A stretch of DNA of 10,224 nt, taken from contig JAUVUS010000048.1 of NCBI GenBank assembly GCA_030600865.1, positions 1-10,224 of the forward strand. The letters run 5' to 3'. Under the pieces are notes generated by a model. That model did not search any database. It worked only from the letters and a program-made list of their open reading frames with translations, and was not told the origin of the DNA. Positions 1-6,220 of the stretch are shown here, in pieces; position 1 is the first letter of the stretch; each line of letters starts with the position of its first letter. Source of the DNA: Bacteroidales bacterium. GTDB lineage: Bacteria; Bacteroidota; Bacteroidia; Bacteroidales; UBA12077. Position numbers and translations under genes: made by a program.

Positions 1-121
1 ATTTTTTAAAATCTACATCATCCTCATTGTCTGAAATTAACGGAATAAACTCACCATCGCTTTCCATGTCTGCTGCAAAAAATATACTTTTAAATTTACT
101 CTCTTTTATTTTATTACTCAT
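1..121 (-). CDS. lon: Probable Lon protease, N-terminal fragment (runs off the window)
   Basis: An open frame starts at an ATG at 119-121 and runs 40 codons to the window edge without a stop. An AAGGA sequence about 10 nt upstream (minus strand) serves as a ribosome binding site. The visible residues are a short basic start, then an acidic stretch containing DGEFIPLIS followed by a run of D and E. From memory, Bacteroidota Lon proteins begin this way, with a variable basic tail and then an E-x-IPL-(M/I)-acidic segment ahead of the substrate-binding domain. Lon is a cytoplasmic ATP-dependent serine protease that degrades misfolded and regulatory proteins. A sigma-54-type promoter lies 82 nt upstream of the start. 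Only the N-terminus is seen and no catalytic motif is in view, so the name is an inference; that a real gene starts here is more secure. Confidence 0.55.
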   Translation of the reverse strand, partial: MSNKIKESKFKSIFFAADMESDGEFIPLISDNEDDVDFKK

Positions 122-202
122 AATAATCTTATCCTTGTTAAAAACTTAAGCCCTCACGACATCCTGTCAGCCTTTCTATAAAAAAATACCGGGAATTAGA
201 AT

Positions 203-220
203 TAGCAATCACTATGCCAA
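203..220 (-). promoter_or_regulatory. Sigma-54 (RpoN) -24/-12 promoter for the lon-like gene
   Basis: The minus strand reads TTGGCATAGTGATTGCTA. This matches the RpoN consensus TGGCAC-N5-TTGCW at TGGCA and TTGCT. The GG and GC dinucleotides are exactly 12 nt apart, as sigma-54 requires. The predicted start is near 193, giving a leader of about 70 nt before the ATG at 121. No TAnnTTTG-type promoter was seen in this gap. The activator binding site is not recognisable here. Confidence 0.65.
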
Positions 221-261
221 AAATTAAATTATTTAAATAAAACAATTTTGTTTGAAGCAAG

Positions 262-1449
262 TTAAAATAATCTGTATTTAGATGTTCTTTCAAAAATTTC
301 TCTTATAATATCTTTTTCAACTTCATCCAGTTTTATATTTCTTCGTTCCATAACTTTTTCTGCCACTTCAAAAGCCTTGTTAATACCATAAACAGTAAAC
401 CCGTGCGCTCCTCCCCACGAAAACGAAGGAACAAAATTACGAGGGAATCCTTCTCCGAAAATATTCGCGTTTACTCCAACAACTGTTCCTGTATTAAACA
501 TTGTATTTATGGCGCATTTAGAATGATCGCCCATAATCAGGCCACAAAATTGCAGTCCTGTTTGTATGAAGCGTTCTGTTTCATAATTCCATACACGTAC
601 TTCGGCGTAATTATTTTTCAGATTCGAATTATTGGTATCAGCACCTAAATTACACCATTCGCCAATTACGGAATTACCTAAAAATCCATCATGTGCTTTA
701 TTTGAATATCCAAAAATTACGGAATTATTTACTTCACCACCCACCTTTGAATGAGGTCCAATTGTTGTTGGGCCATAAATTTTAGCAGATATTTTTAATA
801 CAGAATGATCACACAAAGCAAAAGGCCCGCGAATTACACTATTCTCCATGATTTCGGTATCTTTCCCAATATAAATTGGGCCGGTATCCGCATTCAGTGT
901 AGCAAATTCTATTTTCGCCCCTTCCTCAATAAAAATATTCTCTTTCCCTAATACATTATTTGTAGTACTTAATTTTGCTGATTTTCTGCCTTTAGTCAGT
1001 AAGTCAAAATCAGATTTTATATTTTCTCCATTTAATCTAAAGATATCCCAGGGCCAAGTAATTTCTATTATATCTTCCTCGTAATCCTTTTTGTTATATT
1101 TATTTGTGTCTGTATAATCAAAGCTACTAACACTTTGCTGTTCAAGCTTAACTGCAATTATTTTACTGTTTTTTATTAAAGCCTCATTTAAGTTTAGATT
1201 TTCAAGATCGTTTAATAAACTGATATTTGGAATAACCGAACCACTTATTAAGATATTTTCCTCTTCAATATTTAGCTTATATTTTACTTGCAAATAATCT
1301 TTAGTAAAGTATGACATTTTTACATTAAGATGTTTTTCCCATTTTTCTTTAATAGTTAAGATCCCTGATCGAACTTCGCAAACAGGTCTGGTAAAGGTTA
1401 ATGGTAATAAATTATCCCATGATTTATCGTCAAATAAAATATAATTCAT
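262..1449 (-). CDS. GlmU-like putative sugar nucleotidyltransferase with left-handed beta-helix
   Basis: This 395-residue protein belongs to the Bacteroidota family often labelled GlmU family or putative sugar nucleotidyltransferase. Residues 1-45 hold the family signature (FDD, then LTFTRPVCEVRSGILTI at 17-33), which aligns with the N-terminus of NDP-sugar pyrophosphorylases. The canonical GxGTRM glycine/arginine loop is absent. Residues about 165-345 are hexapeptide-like repeats of a left-handed beta-helix. They include a segment resembling the GlmU acetyltransferase core (SNKAHDGFLGNSVIGEWCNLGADTNNSN cut at 249-276, H253, N267). The C-terminus is a charged helix. The likely role is activation or acetylation of a sugar phosphate for cell-wall or surface glycans in the cytoplasm, but the substrate cannot be read from sequence. 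It lies between rpmE and the lon-like gene, with a -7 element directly upstream. Full length, no frameshift. The family call is firm; the reaction is not. Confidence 0.9.
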   Translation of the reverse strand: MNYILFDDKSWDNLLPLTFTRPVCEVRSGILTIKEKWEKHLNVKMSYFTKDYLQVKYKLNIEEENILISGSVIPNISLLNDLENLNLNEALIKNSKIIAVKLEQQSVSSFDYTDTNKYNKKDYEEDIIEITWPWDIFRLNGENIKSDFDLLTKGRKSAKLSTTNNVLGKENIFIEEGAKIEFATLNADTGPIYIGKDTEIMENSVIRGPFALCDHSVLKISAKIYGPTTIGPHSKVGGEVNNSVIFGYSNKAHDGFLGNSVIGEWCNLGADTNNSNLKNNYAEVRVWNYETERFIQTGLQFCGLIMGDHSKCAINTMFNTGTVVGVNANIFGEGFPRNFVPSFSWGGAHGFTVYGINKAFEVAEKVMERRNIKLDEVEKDIIREIFERTSKYRLF

Positions 1450-1475
1450 AACGCAGTCTTTTTTAATGACATTGA

Positions 1476-1483
1476 CAAATTTA
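1476..1483 (-). promoter_or_regulatory. Bacteroidota -7 element upstream of the GlmU-like gene
   Basis: The minus strand reads TAAATTTG, an exact TAnnTTTG match, ending 26 nt before the ATG at 1449 and sitting just past the U-tract of the rpmE terminator. No TTTG is seen at the usual -33 distance, which would fall inside the terminator stem. This is therefore half a promoter, but the placement is right for a gene cut off from rpmE transcription. Confidence 0.45.
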
Positions 1484-1486
1484 CAT

Positions 1487-1514
1487 AAAAAAAGCTCCGA
1501 AATTCGGAGCTTTT
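1487..1514 (-). terminator. Rho-independent terminator after rpmE
   Basis: A perfect stem pairs AAAAGCTCCGA (1490-1500) with TCGGAGCTTTT (1504-1514) around an AAT loop. On the minus strand the stem is followed by a run of seven T, of which the first four are also in the stem. It lies 23 nt past the rpmE stop and should separate rpmE from the GlmU-like gene. Confidence 0.85.
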
Positions 1515-1536
1515 CAAATTTTATATAGAGTTTTAG

Positions 1537-1800
1537 TTATTTCTTCTTGTCTACATGTTTTTTATACTTATTCATGTATTTATCAACACGTCCAGCAGTG
1601 TCAACAAGTGTCATCTTACCAGTATAAAATGGATGAGAAGTATTTGAAATTTCAACTTTAATTAATGGATATTCATTTCCATCATCATATTTAATAGTTT
1701 CTTTTGTAGGTGCCGTTGATTTAGTTAAAATCATTTCACCATTTGACATATCCTTAAAAACTATTAAACGATAATTCTCCGGATGTATTCCCTTTTTCAT
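1537..1800 (-). CDS. rpmE2: Ribosomal protein bL31, type B (zinc-free)
   Basis: This 87-residue protein is a component of the large ribosomal subunit, sitting at the central protuberance and contacting the small subunit. It starts [11 protein letters not shown]. It carries the conserved L31 signature [11 protein letters not shown] at about 52-62 and the [14 protein letters not shown] segment near the C-terminus, then a lysine tail. The CxxC zinc-binding cysteines of the classical type are absent, so it is the type B (C-minus) form, which has the usual length for that class. In many bacteria the type B form is the zinc-starvation replacement. In Bacteroidota it is commonly the ordinary copy, and I see no zinc-responsive operator here. 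The start is supported by AAGGAG 7 nt upstream. It has its own consensus promoter and terminator, so it is a single-gene unit. Confidence 0.96.
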   Translation of the reverse strand: MKKGIHPENYRLIVFKDMSNGEMILTKSTAPTKETIKYDDGNEYPLIKVEISNTSHPFYTGKMTLVDTAGRVDKYMNKYKKHVDKKK

Positions 1801-1859
1801 CTTTAAACTCCTTTATATTTTGCTATACTTTTTGTTCTATTATAAAACTTAATGGCTTG

Positions 1860-1890
1860 CAAAATTAAATATTGTTATTCTAAATACAAA
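1860..1890 (-). promoter_or_regulatory. Primary-sigma promoter of rpmE (TTTG-N19-TAATTTTG)
   Basis: The minus strand shows TTTG at 1890-1887, a 19-nt spacer, then TAATTTTG at 1867-1860. Both halves match the Bacteroidota consensus. The transcript would start near 1853, giving a leader of roughly 50 nt before the ATG at 1800. Confidence 0.8.
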
Positions 1891-1930
1891 ATTAAATTGC
1901 TGTTTTTTAATTATTTATTTAAGGGGACCT

Positions 1931-3400
1931 CTAAAGCGAAAACCATTTATTTAAATCATAACTTGATTTGCCTAGCATATCTTTATGAGTAAATTCATTA
2001 GATTGTTTGTTATATTCATATTCCATTCCCCATTTCTTATGATGTTTAGCAATCTCTTCAATCGCAAAAACAAAATAATCAATTTCAGAATCCAAACTTG
2101 TCGGGTGAATTGACCAGCGTATCCATCCTGGTTTTTGCGAAAGATCACCATGGTTAATCAAGTCGGTTATTTCACGTGAATAATCATGACTAACATCTAA
2201 AAGATAATGCCCATAAGTTCCTGCACAAGCACATCCCCCACGTACCTGAATTCCATAACGATCACTTAATAGCTTAACAACTAAATTAAAATGAACATTC
2301 TCAATATAAAAAGAAAGCGCTCCTATACGATCAATCACATTATCGGCTAAAATCTTAACTCCTTGAACAGCTCTTAAACCTTTAAACGCACGAGGGATTA
2401 ATTCTTTTTCGCGATTTTCTATGTTTTCGATTCCCATTTGATCTTTTAATTCAAATGTAAGTGCTGTTTTTATAGCTTGTAAGAATCCTGGAGTTCCTCC
2501 ATCTTCTCTTAATTCAATGTCATCGATATATTTATACTCTCCCCAGCGATTTGTCCAATCAACCGTTCCTCCTCCGGGATTATCAGGAACTTCGCAGTTA
2601 TATAAATTTGAATCAAATATCATAACACCTGCCGTGCCTGGCCCGCCTAAAAATTTATGTGGCGAAAAGAAAATTGCATCAAGTTTTTCCATTGGATCTT
2701 TAGGATGCATATTAATTTCGGTATAAGGTGCCGATGCAGCAAAATCAATTAAGCAAATACCATTATGCTCATGCATCAATCTTGCTAATTTATAATAAGG
2801 TGGTTTAACACCAGTAACGTTGGATGCTGCAGAAAAAGATCCGATTTTTAATTTTCTATCTTTAAATTTTTCTAATTGTTCACGAAGCTTTTCGGGATCG
2901 ACTAAGAGATTTTCGTCGGGATCAATTATCACTACATCACAAATTGTTTCGTACCAAGAGGTTTGATTAGAATGATGTTCCATATGAGTAATAAAAACTA
3001 CGGGACGATCCATCTCTTGAAGACATTCTTTATGTTTTAAAATTCCACAAGCTTTCAAACCCAGAATTCTTTGCAGTTTATTAATTACAGCAGTCATCCC
3101 AAATCCAGCCTGAATTAAAACATCGTTTGAATCGGCATTTACATGTTTTTTAATCAGATTCTTAGCATAATGGTAACTATGAGTCATTAAAGTTCCCGTC
3201 TCGCTCGTTTCGGTATGTGTATTTGCAACAAATGGTCCAAACTCTTCTAATATTTTTTGCTCAATAGGTCTATACAATCTACCACCTGCAATCCAATCGG
3301 CATACATAATTTTTTGTTCTCCATAAGGAGACATATATGTTGAATCAATTCCAACTATATTTTTTCTAAATTGCTCAAAATAAGACTCTAGTGATTTCAT
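1931..3400 (-). CDS. Class V aminotransferase / cysteine desulfurase-like PLP enzyme
   Basis: This 489-residue fold-type I pyridoxal-phosphate enzyme is related to the SufS/Csd group and the NifS-like domain of molybdenum cofactor sulfurase. Visible motifs in order: HTETSETG (62-69), EHHSNQTSWY (141-150, the eHHSN motif of SufS-type enzymes), AASNVTG (191-197), D219 in LIDFAASAP (pairs with the PLP ring nitrogen), and SPHKFLGGPGT (246-256) with K249 as the Schiff-base lysine. VRGGCACAGTYG (386-397) carries C390 and C392 where desulfurases place the persulfide cysteine. It is longer than SufS (about 405), mainly through the N-terminal 40 residues and a C-terminal extension after the WIRWSIHPT motif. 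No suf/isc partners are nearby, so dedicated Fe-S cluster assembly is not supported by context. The start fits the upstream gap; 79 nt separate it from the flippase gene, so the two may be cotranscribed. The fold and PLP chemistry are certain; desulfurase versus other lyase activity is open. Confidence 0.92.
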   Translation of the reverse strand: MKSLESYFEQFRKNIVGIDSTYMSPYGEQKIMYADWIAGGRLYRPIEQKILEEFGPFVANTHTETSETGTLMTHSYHYAKNLIKKHVNADSNDVLIQAGFGMTAVINKLQRILGLKACGILKHKECLQEMDRPVVFITHMEHHSNQTSWYETICDVVIIDPDENLLVDPEKLREQLEKFKDRKLKIGSFSAASNVTGVKPPYYKLARLMHEHNGICLIDFAASAPYTEINMHPKDPMEKLDAIFFSPHKFLGGPGTAGVMIFDSNLYNCEVPDNPGGGTVDWTNRWGEYKYIDDIELREDGGTPGFLQAIKTALTFELKDQMGIENIENREKELIPRAFKGLRAVQGVKILADNVIDRIGALSFYIENVHFNLVVKLLSDRYGIQVRGGCACAGTYGHYLLDVSHDYSREITDLINHGDLSQKPGWIRWSIHPTSLDSEIDYFVFAIEEIAKHHKKWGMEYEYNKQSNEFTHKDMLGKSSYDLNKWFSL

Positions 3401-3479
3401 TGCAGTGTAATTTTAGATAATTAACTGAGACGTAAAAATAGAATAAAGGTTTAAAAAAGAGAAATAAAATTTTGATAAT

Positions 3480-4826
3480 TTATTTTATTATAATTATCCC
3501 GCGATCTAATAACACGAAAATGGTTCCTAATACAAAACTATAGAACGCATACCATTTTATTGGGATATATTCAATCGGGCTTATTCCTAATTTGAAATAA
3601 TTGTATATTATAAGTCCGACTTTTGAGATAAAATATACAGTAATTGTTGCCAAAGCAACACCAACAACACCATAATCTTTAACTAAGTATAAGCTTAAAA
3701 ACACATTAGCCACAAGCTCAAAAACTGAAGTCAGTAAAAGAATTCGCCCCTTTTTTAATCCAATGATTATGGTATGAGGAAATAATAATCTGCTTACAAT
3801 TGCAAGAATATATATTACAAATACATCGGCACTTCTTGTAAATTCCTGTGAAAACATTCCTCTATATAATGGTTTAGCAAAAAGCAATAGAATAATAGAT
3901 AAAGGATACATAGAATGCATTATTCGAAGTGATTTCTTCTTAATCTGAGTCAGCGTATCTTTAAGTTTATCCTTTCGGGAAAATTCCATTAGCATAGCGG
4001 AACTTAAACCTGCTGCCATCATAATAACAAAAGGTAATTCTTTAGCTCCATAACGGAATATTGCAAATCCATCGGCTGAATAATGAGTAGTTACTACTAA
4101 TCCATCAATATATTGTGCCGAACCACTTACCAAAACACTCAACATTATTGGCCCGGAAAAAGCCAGTACTTCTTTAATGAAAGGAAATGAAAATTTTATT
4201 TCGGAATAATTGTATAAGAGAGTGACTAACCATATATTCTTAATAACAGAAACCAAAACCAGTCCTCGAAGTGACCAGATTACATCATATCCTAAAGTTA
4301 CAGGTAATATAACTCCTATTAATTGCAATGCTGAGGTAATATATCCATAGCTTAAAGTATTACTGTTTTTATCCTGAATCATGTAAATATATTCGACCAA
4401 ATTGGCAGGACTACTTAACAATAAATACCATAGGGTTATATTTAATAAGGGTACATTACCCTTGTATCCAAATATAGAAAAGTTACCTTTTATGGCTAGA
4501 CCGATTAAAAATACAACTACGCTAAAGAACATCAGAATAACGTACATATTAAATACTTCAGGAGATTTAGTCCCAACAACCTGTTCCTTTTCGCCAAAAG
4601 TTTTACTACTTTTAAATAATGGAAGAAATGACTGGATTAAACCGTTTACCCAGAAAAAACTCGCTACACTTGCAATAAAGATTGATACTTCAAACAATCC
4701 TATTTCTTCTTTCGACAAACCAATTTTTGTAAAAACAATCGAAATTATAAGGAATGTAAGAAATCTTAAGATGTTTATTGCCTGTAAACCCGTAACGTTA
4801 TTAACGTATCTCTTTGCCCCTAGCAC
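3480..4826 (-). CDS. Polysaccharide flippase, MATE/Wzx-like membrane protein
   Basis: This protein has about 448 residues and 12-14 predicted hydrophobic segments spread over its whole length, of the oligosaccharide flippase/polysaccharide biosynthesis family. Such proteins move lipid-linked glycan units across the inner membrane. Seen in sequence: a short basic N-terminus (GAKRYVNN) before the first membrane segment, paired helices separated by short basic loops, a longer charged loop with FSRKDKLKDTLTQIKKKS in the middle, and a hydrophobic C-terminus ending GIIIIK. I chose the GTG at 4824-4826. The frame is open back to a TTG at 4866-4868 (14 residues more), but a -7 promoter element at 4850-4857 lies inside that extension and the added residues look unlike a family N-terminus. 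No glycosyltransferases are adjacent, so the glycan is unknown. It is an orphan flippase followed by the PLP enzyme. Confidence 0.88.
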   Translation of the reverse strand: MLGAKRYVNNVTGLQAINILRFLTFLIISIVFTKIGLSKEEIGLFEVSIFIASVASFFWVNGLIQSFLPLFKSSKTFGEKEQVVGTKSPEVFNMYVILMFFSVVVFLIGLAIKGNFSIFGYKGNVPLLNITLWYLLLSSPANLVEYIYMIQDKNSNTLSYGYITSALQLIGVILPVTLGYDVIWSLRGLVLVSVIKNIWLVTLLYNYSEIKFSFPFIKEVLAFSGPIMLSVLVSGSAQYIDGLVVTTHYSADGFAIFRYGAKELPFVIMMAAGLSSAMLMEFSRKDKLKDTLTQIKKKSLRIMHSMYPLSIILLLFAKPLYRGMFSQEFTRSADVFVIYILAIVSRLLFPHTIIIGLKKGRILLLTSVFELVANVFLSLYLVKDYGVVGVALATITVYFISKVGLIIYNYFKLGISPIEYIPIKWYAFYSFVLGTIFVLLDRGIIIIK

Positions 4827-4849
4827 CTGTATATTTTTGAATTTGAGCT

Positions 4850-4857
4850 CAAAAATA
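4850..4857 (-). promoter_or_regulatory. -7 element for the flippase gene
   Basis: The minus strand reads TATTTTTG, an exact TAnnTTTG match, ending 23 nt before the chosen GTG start. No clean TTTG is seen at 19-21 nt upstream; the sequence there is T-rich (TTTAG, TTTTTT). It supports the shorter protein start. Confidence 0.4.
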
Positions 4858-4902
4858 CATTTAAACAATAAAATAAAAAACTAAATCAATTTATTATTGT
4901 CT

Positions 4903-4918
4903 ATTGTCAATTGACAAT
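4903..4918. repeat. 16-bp perfect palindrome ATTGTCAATTGACAAT
   Basis: ATTGTCAA is followed directly by its reverse complement TTGACAAT, and a further ATTGTC copy lies just to the left (about 4896-4901). It lies 77 nt upstream of the flippase start, beyond its -7 element. It could be a dimeric regulator site or one unit of the TCAATTG-type simple repeats seen in Bacteroidota intergenic DNA. Confidence 0.5.
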
Positions 4919-5061
4919 TAAACTTTGAGAATTATTTATTCGTTCCGTTCCTGAAGATATACGTTGTTATTTGGAATTTTTCCGGTAAGTTTTCGGGAAG
5001 TAATTTCCAGTTTGTCAGGGTTAGAATGTTAAATAAATCTTCAAAATATTTTAACTGATTA

Positions 5062-5093
5062 TTGCATAATATTAAAATTCTTAATTATATTTG
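5062..5093 (+). promoter_or_regulatory. Promoter of tRNA-His
   Basis: TTG at 5062-5064, a 21-nt spacer, then TATATTTG at 5086-5093 (exact TAnnTTTG). The element ends 13 nt before the first base of the tRNA, so transcription should start a few bases ahead of the mature 5' end. Confidence 0.7.
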
Positions 5094-5106
5094 CAGTCCG
5101 AAAAAT

Positions 5107-5181
5107 GGTGGTTGTAGCTCAGTCGGTTAGAGCGCCGGATTGTGGTTCCGGAGGTCGTGGGTTCGACCCCCATCTTCCACC
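5107..5181 (+). tRNA. tRNA-His (anticodon GTG)
   Basis: It folds as a cloverleaf. The D stem is GCTC/GAGC and the anticodon stem CCGGA/TCCGG, with loop TTGTGGT and GTG at 5142-5144. The variable loop has 5 nt, and the T stem GTGGG/CCCAT encloses TTCGACC. The extra G at -1 (5107) faces C73 (5181), the identity pair for histidyl-tRNA synthetase, which confirms the His call. The 3' CCA is not encoded (bases 5182-5184 are CAA), as is common in Bacteroidota. Oddity: in the acceptor stem, GTGGTTG (5108-5114) faces CTTCCAC (5174-5180), so pairs 5:68 and 6:67 are U-U; GTGGAAG would have paired fully. A promoter precedes and a terminator hairpin follows it, so it looks expressed. Confidence 0.95.
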
Positions 5182-5182
5182 C

Positions 5183-5216
5183 AAAAAGCTTCGATAAGAT
5201 ATCGGAGCTTTTTTAT
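5183..5216 (+). terminator. Terminator of tRNA-His, shared with the convergent methyltransferase gene
   Basis: AAAAGCTTCGATA pairs with TATCGGAGCTTTT around an AGA loop with one T-G wobble, and the plus strand continues into TTTTTT. On the minus strand the stem is followed by five T, so it may serve both directions. The stem resembles the rpmE terminator (AGCTCCGA/TCGGAGCT). Confidence 0.8.
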
Positions 5217-6010
5217 TTATAAAAATTCCTCTGTCGCATTGCTTCAAAAACCAAAATGGCTGTAGATGTTGAAACATTCAAGGAATCTATTTCACCACTC
5301 ATTGGAATAATAATTTGCTCATCAGCAGTTTTTAACCATTTTTCGGTTAATCCATCAGCTTCGGTTCCCATTACAATTGCTGTTGCTTGAGTAAAATCTT
5401 TTTCGTGGTAATACTTATTTGCTGTTAGAGCTGCCGCATATGATTTAATACCTTTTTCTTTTAACCACTTAATGGTTTCATCACTTGAGCACGCAATCAC
5501 CTGATTTGTAAAGACACATCCAACACCAGACCGGATTACATTAGGATTATATATATCAGTTAAAGGATCGCAAATAATTACAGCATCAACATTAGCTGCA
5601 TCTGCTGTACGTAAAATTGCACCTAAGTTACCTGGTTTTTCTACCGACTCAAGTACAATTACAAGAGGATTCTTCCGTAATTTAATATTTCCCAGTTTAA
5701 GATGTTTGGGTTCTGCCAAGGCAATAAGACCTTCAGTTGAACCACGATATGCTAGTTTCTCAAATATCTCTTTACTTATTTCAAAGCTTTGTGCATCGAT
5801 ATTAAAATTCGCCTTAACAACATCCATAGAAATAATATCAGGACAAATAAATAAAGTTTTCAGTTGTATGCCTGACTTTATGGCGAGGCTAATTTCTCGC
5901 ATACCTTCAATTACAACAAGATTTTGTTTTTTACGTTCTGAAGATTTTTGCTGAAGCTTGACTATATTCTTAATTTTCGGATTTTGAACACTTGTAATCT
6001 TTTCAATCAT
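5213..6010 (-). CDS. SpoU/TrmH-family RNA 2'-O-ribose methyltransferase
   Basis: This 265-residue cytoplasmic enzyme transfers a methyl group from S-adenosylmethionine to a ribose 2'-OH in rRNA or tRNA. An N-terminal substrate-binding domain of the L30e-like type (about 1-105, with VVIEGMREI at 32-40 and STEGLIALAEP at 91-101) precedes the knotted SPOUT domain. All three SpoU motifs are present: motif 1 NLGAILRTAD (128-137, with N128 and R134), motif 2 VMGTEADGL (213-221), and motif 3 IPMSGEIDSLNVSTSTA (235-251, with S243, N245 and S247). The layout matches RlmB- and TsnR-like enzymes that modify 23S rRNA, but the target nucleotide cannot be assigned. Its tail converges on the tRNA-His gene. 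No exact TAnnTTTG lies upstream; TTATTTTG about 20 nt before the ATG is one base short. Confidence 0.94.
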   Translation of the reverse strand: MIEKITSVQNPKIKNIVKLQQKSSERKKQNLVVIEGMREISLAIKSGIQLKTLFICPDIISMDVVKANFNIDAQSFEISKEIFEKLAYRGSTEGLIALAEPKHLKLGNIKLRKNPLVIVLESVEKPGNLGAILRTADAANVDAVIICDPLTDIYNPNVIRSGVGCVFTNQVIACSSDETIKWLKEKGIKSYAAALTANKYYHEKDFTQATAIVMGTEADGLTEKWLKTADEQIIIPMSGEIDSLNVSTSTAILVFEAMRQRNFYK

Positions 6011-6060
6011 ATCTTTTATAATAATATTTACAAAATAAAGAGGTTCTATTTTAATTTGCT

Positions 6061-6181
6061 ATGTAAAACTTAGTGAACTCTTTGTGTTCTTGCCTGCTGG
6101 CAAGCAGGTTTGTGTCTTTGTGGCAATAAATTTTTTGCCACTAAGTCTCTAAGTCACAAAGAATCACAAACACACTTTCCA
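6061..6181. repeat. Composite dispersed repeat with inverted TTTGTGGC / GCCAC arms
   Basis: This intergenic segment between the methyltransferase and regulator genes has no coding potential. It holds CTTTGTG/CACAAAG-type motifs in inverted order: CTCTTTGTG and TTTGTGTC on the left, AAGTCACAAAG and ATCACAAA on the right. The centre is a hairpin, GTGGCAA (6120-6126) with TTGCCAC (6135-6141). A second compact hairpin, CCTGCT-GGCA-AGCAGG (6093-6108), sits inside the left arm and can refold as TTGCC/GGCAA. I recognise the TTAGTG...CTTTGTGTCTTTGTGG style as a dispersed intergenic repeat of environmental Bacteroidota; that is from memory, and copy number cannot be judged here. It may also act as the 3' boundary of the regulator transcript. 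Confidence 0.65.
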
Positions 6182-6220
6182 ACGCTCATTTAAACTATAG
6201 CCAAATAATACTTTAAGGTA

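Noticed and set aside
403..648. 81-codon open frame on the plus strand
   Set aside because: It is antisense to the GlmU-like protein, with a Cys/Ile-rich composition and no domain.
3401..3479. Promoter for the PLP enzyme gene
   Set aside because: TATTTTTA on the minus strand is one base off the -7 consensus and lacks a -33 partner, so cotranscription with the flippase is equally possible.
4402..4884. 160-codon open frame on the plus strand
   Set aside because: It lies opposite the flippase gene and shows no recognisable domain. The flippase frame has coherent membrane segments.
4932..5084. About 50 open codons on the minus strand, ending in a protein-like stretch (NWKLLPENLPEKFQ...)
   Set aside because: It has no ATG, GTG or TTG start in frame, overlaps the tRNA-His promoter and has no ribosome binding site. 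It could be a gene remnant, but an open run of this length is also expected by chance in several frames.
6120..6141. Possible second sigma-54 site (TGGCA ... TTGCC)
   Set aside because: GG and GC are 15 nt apart rather than 12; the bases belong to the inverted repeat hairpin.
6061..6181. CRISPR-like repeats
   Set aside because: The repeated motifs are inverted and imperfect, with no regular spacers and no cas genes.
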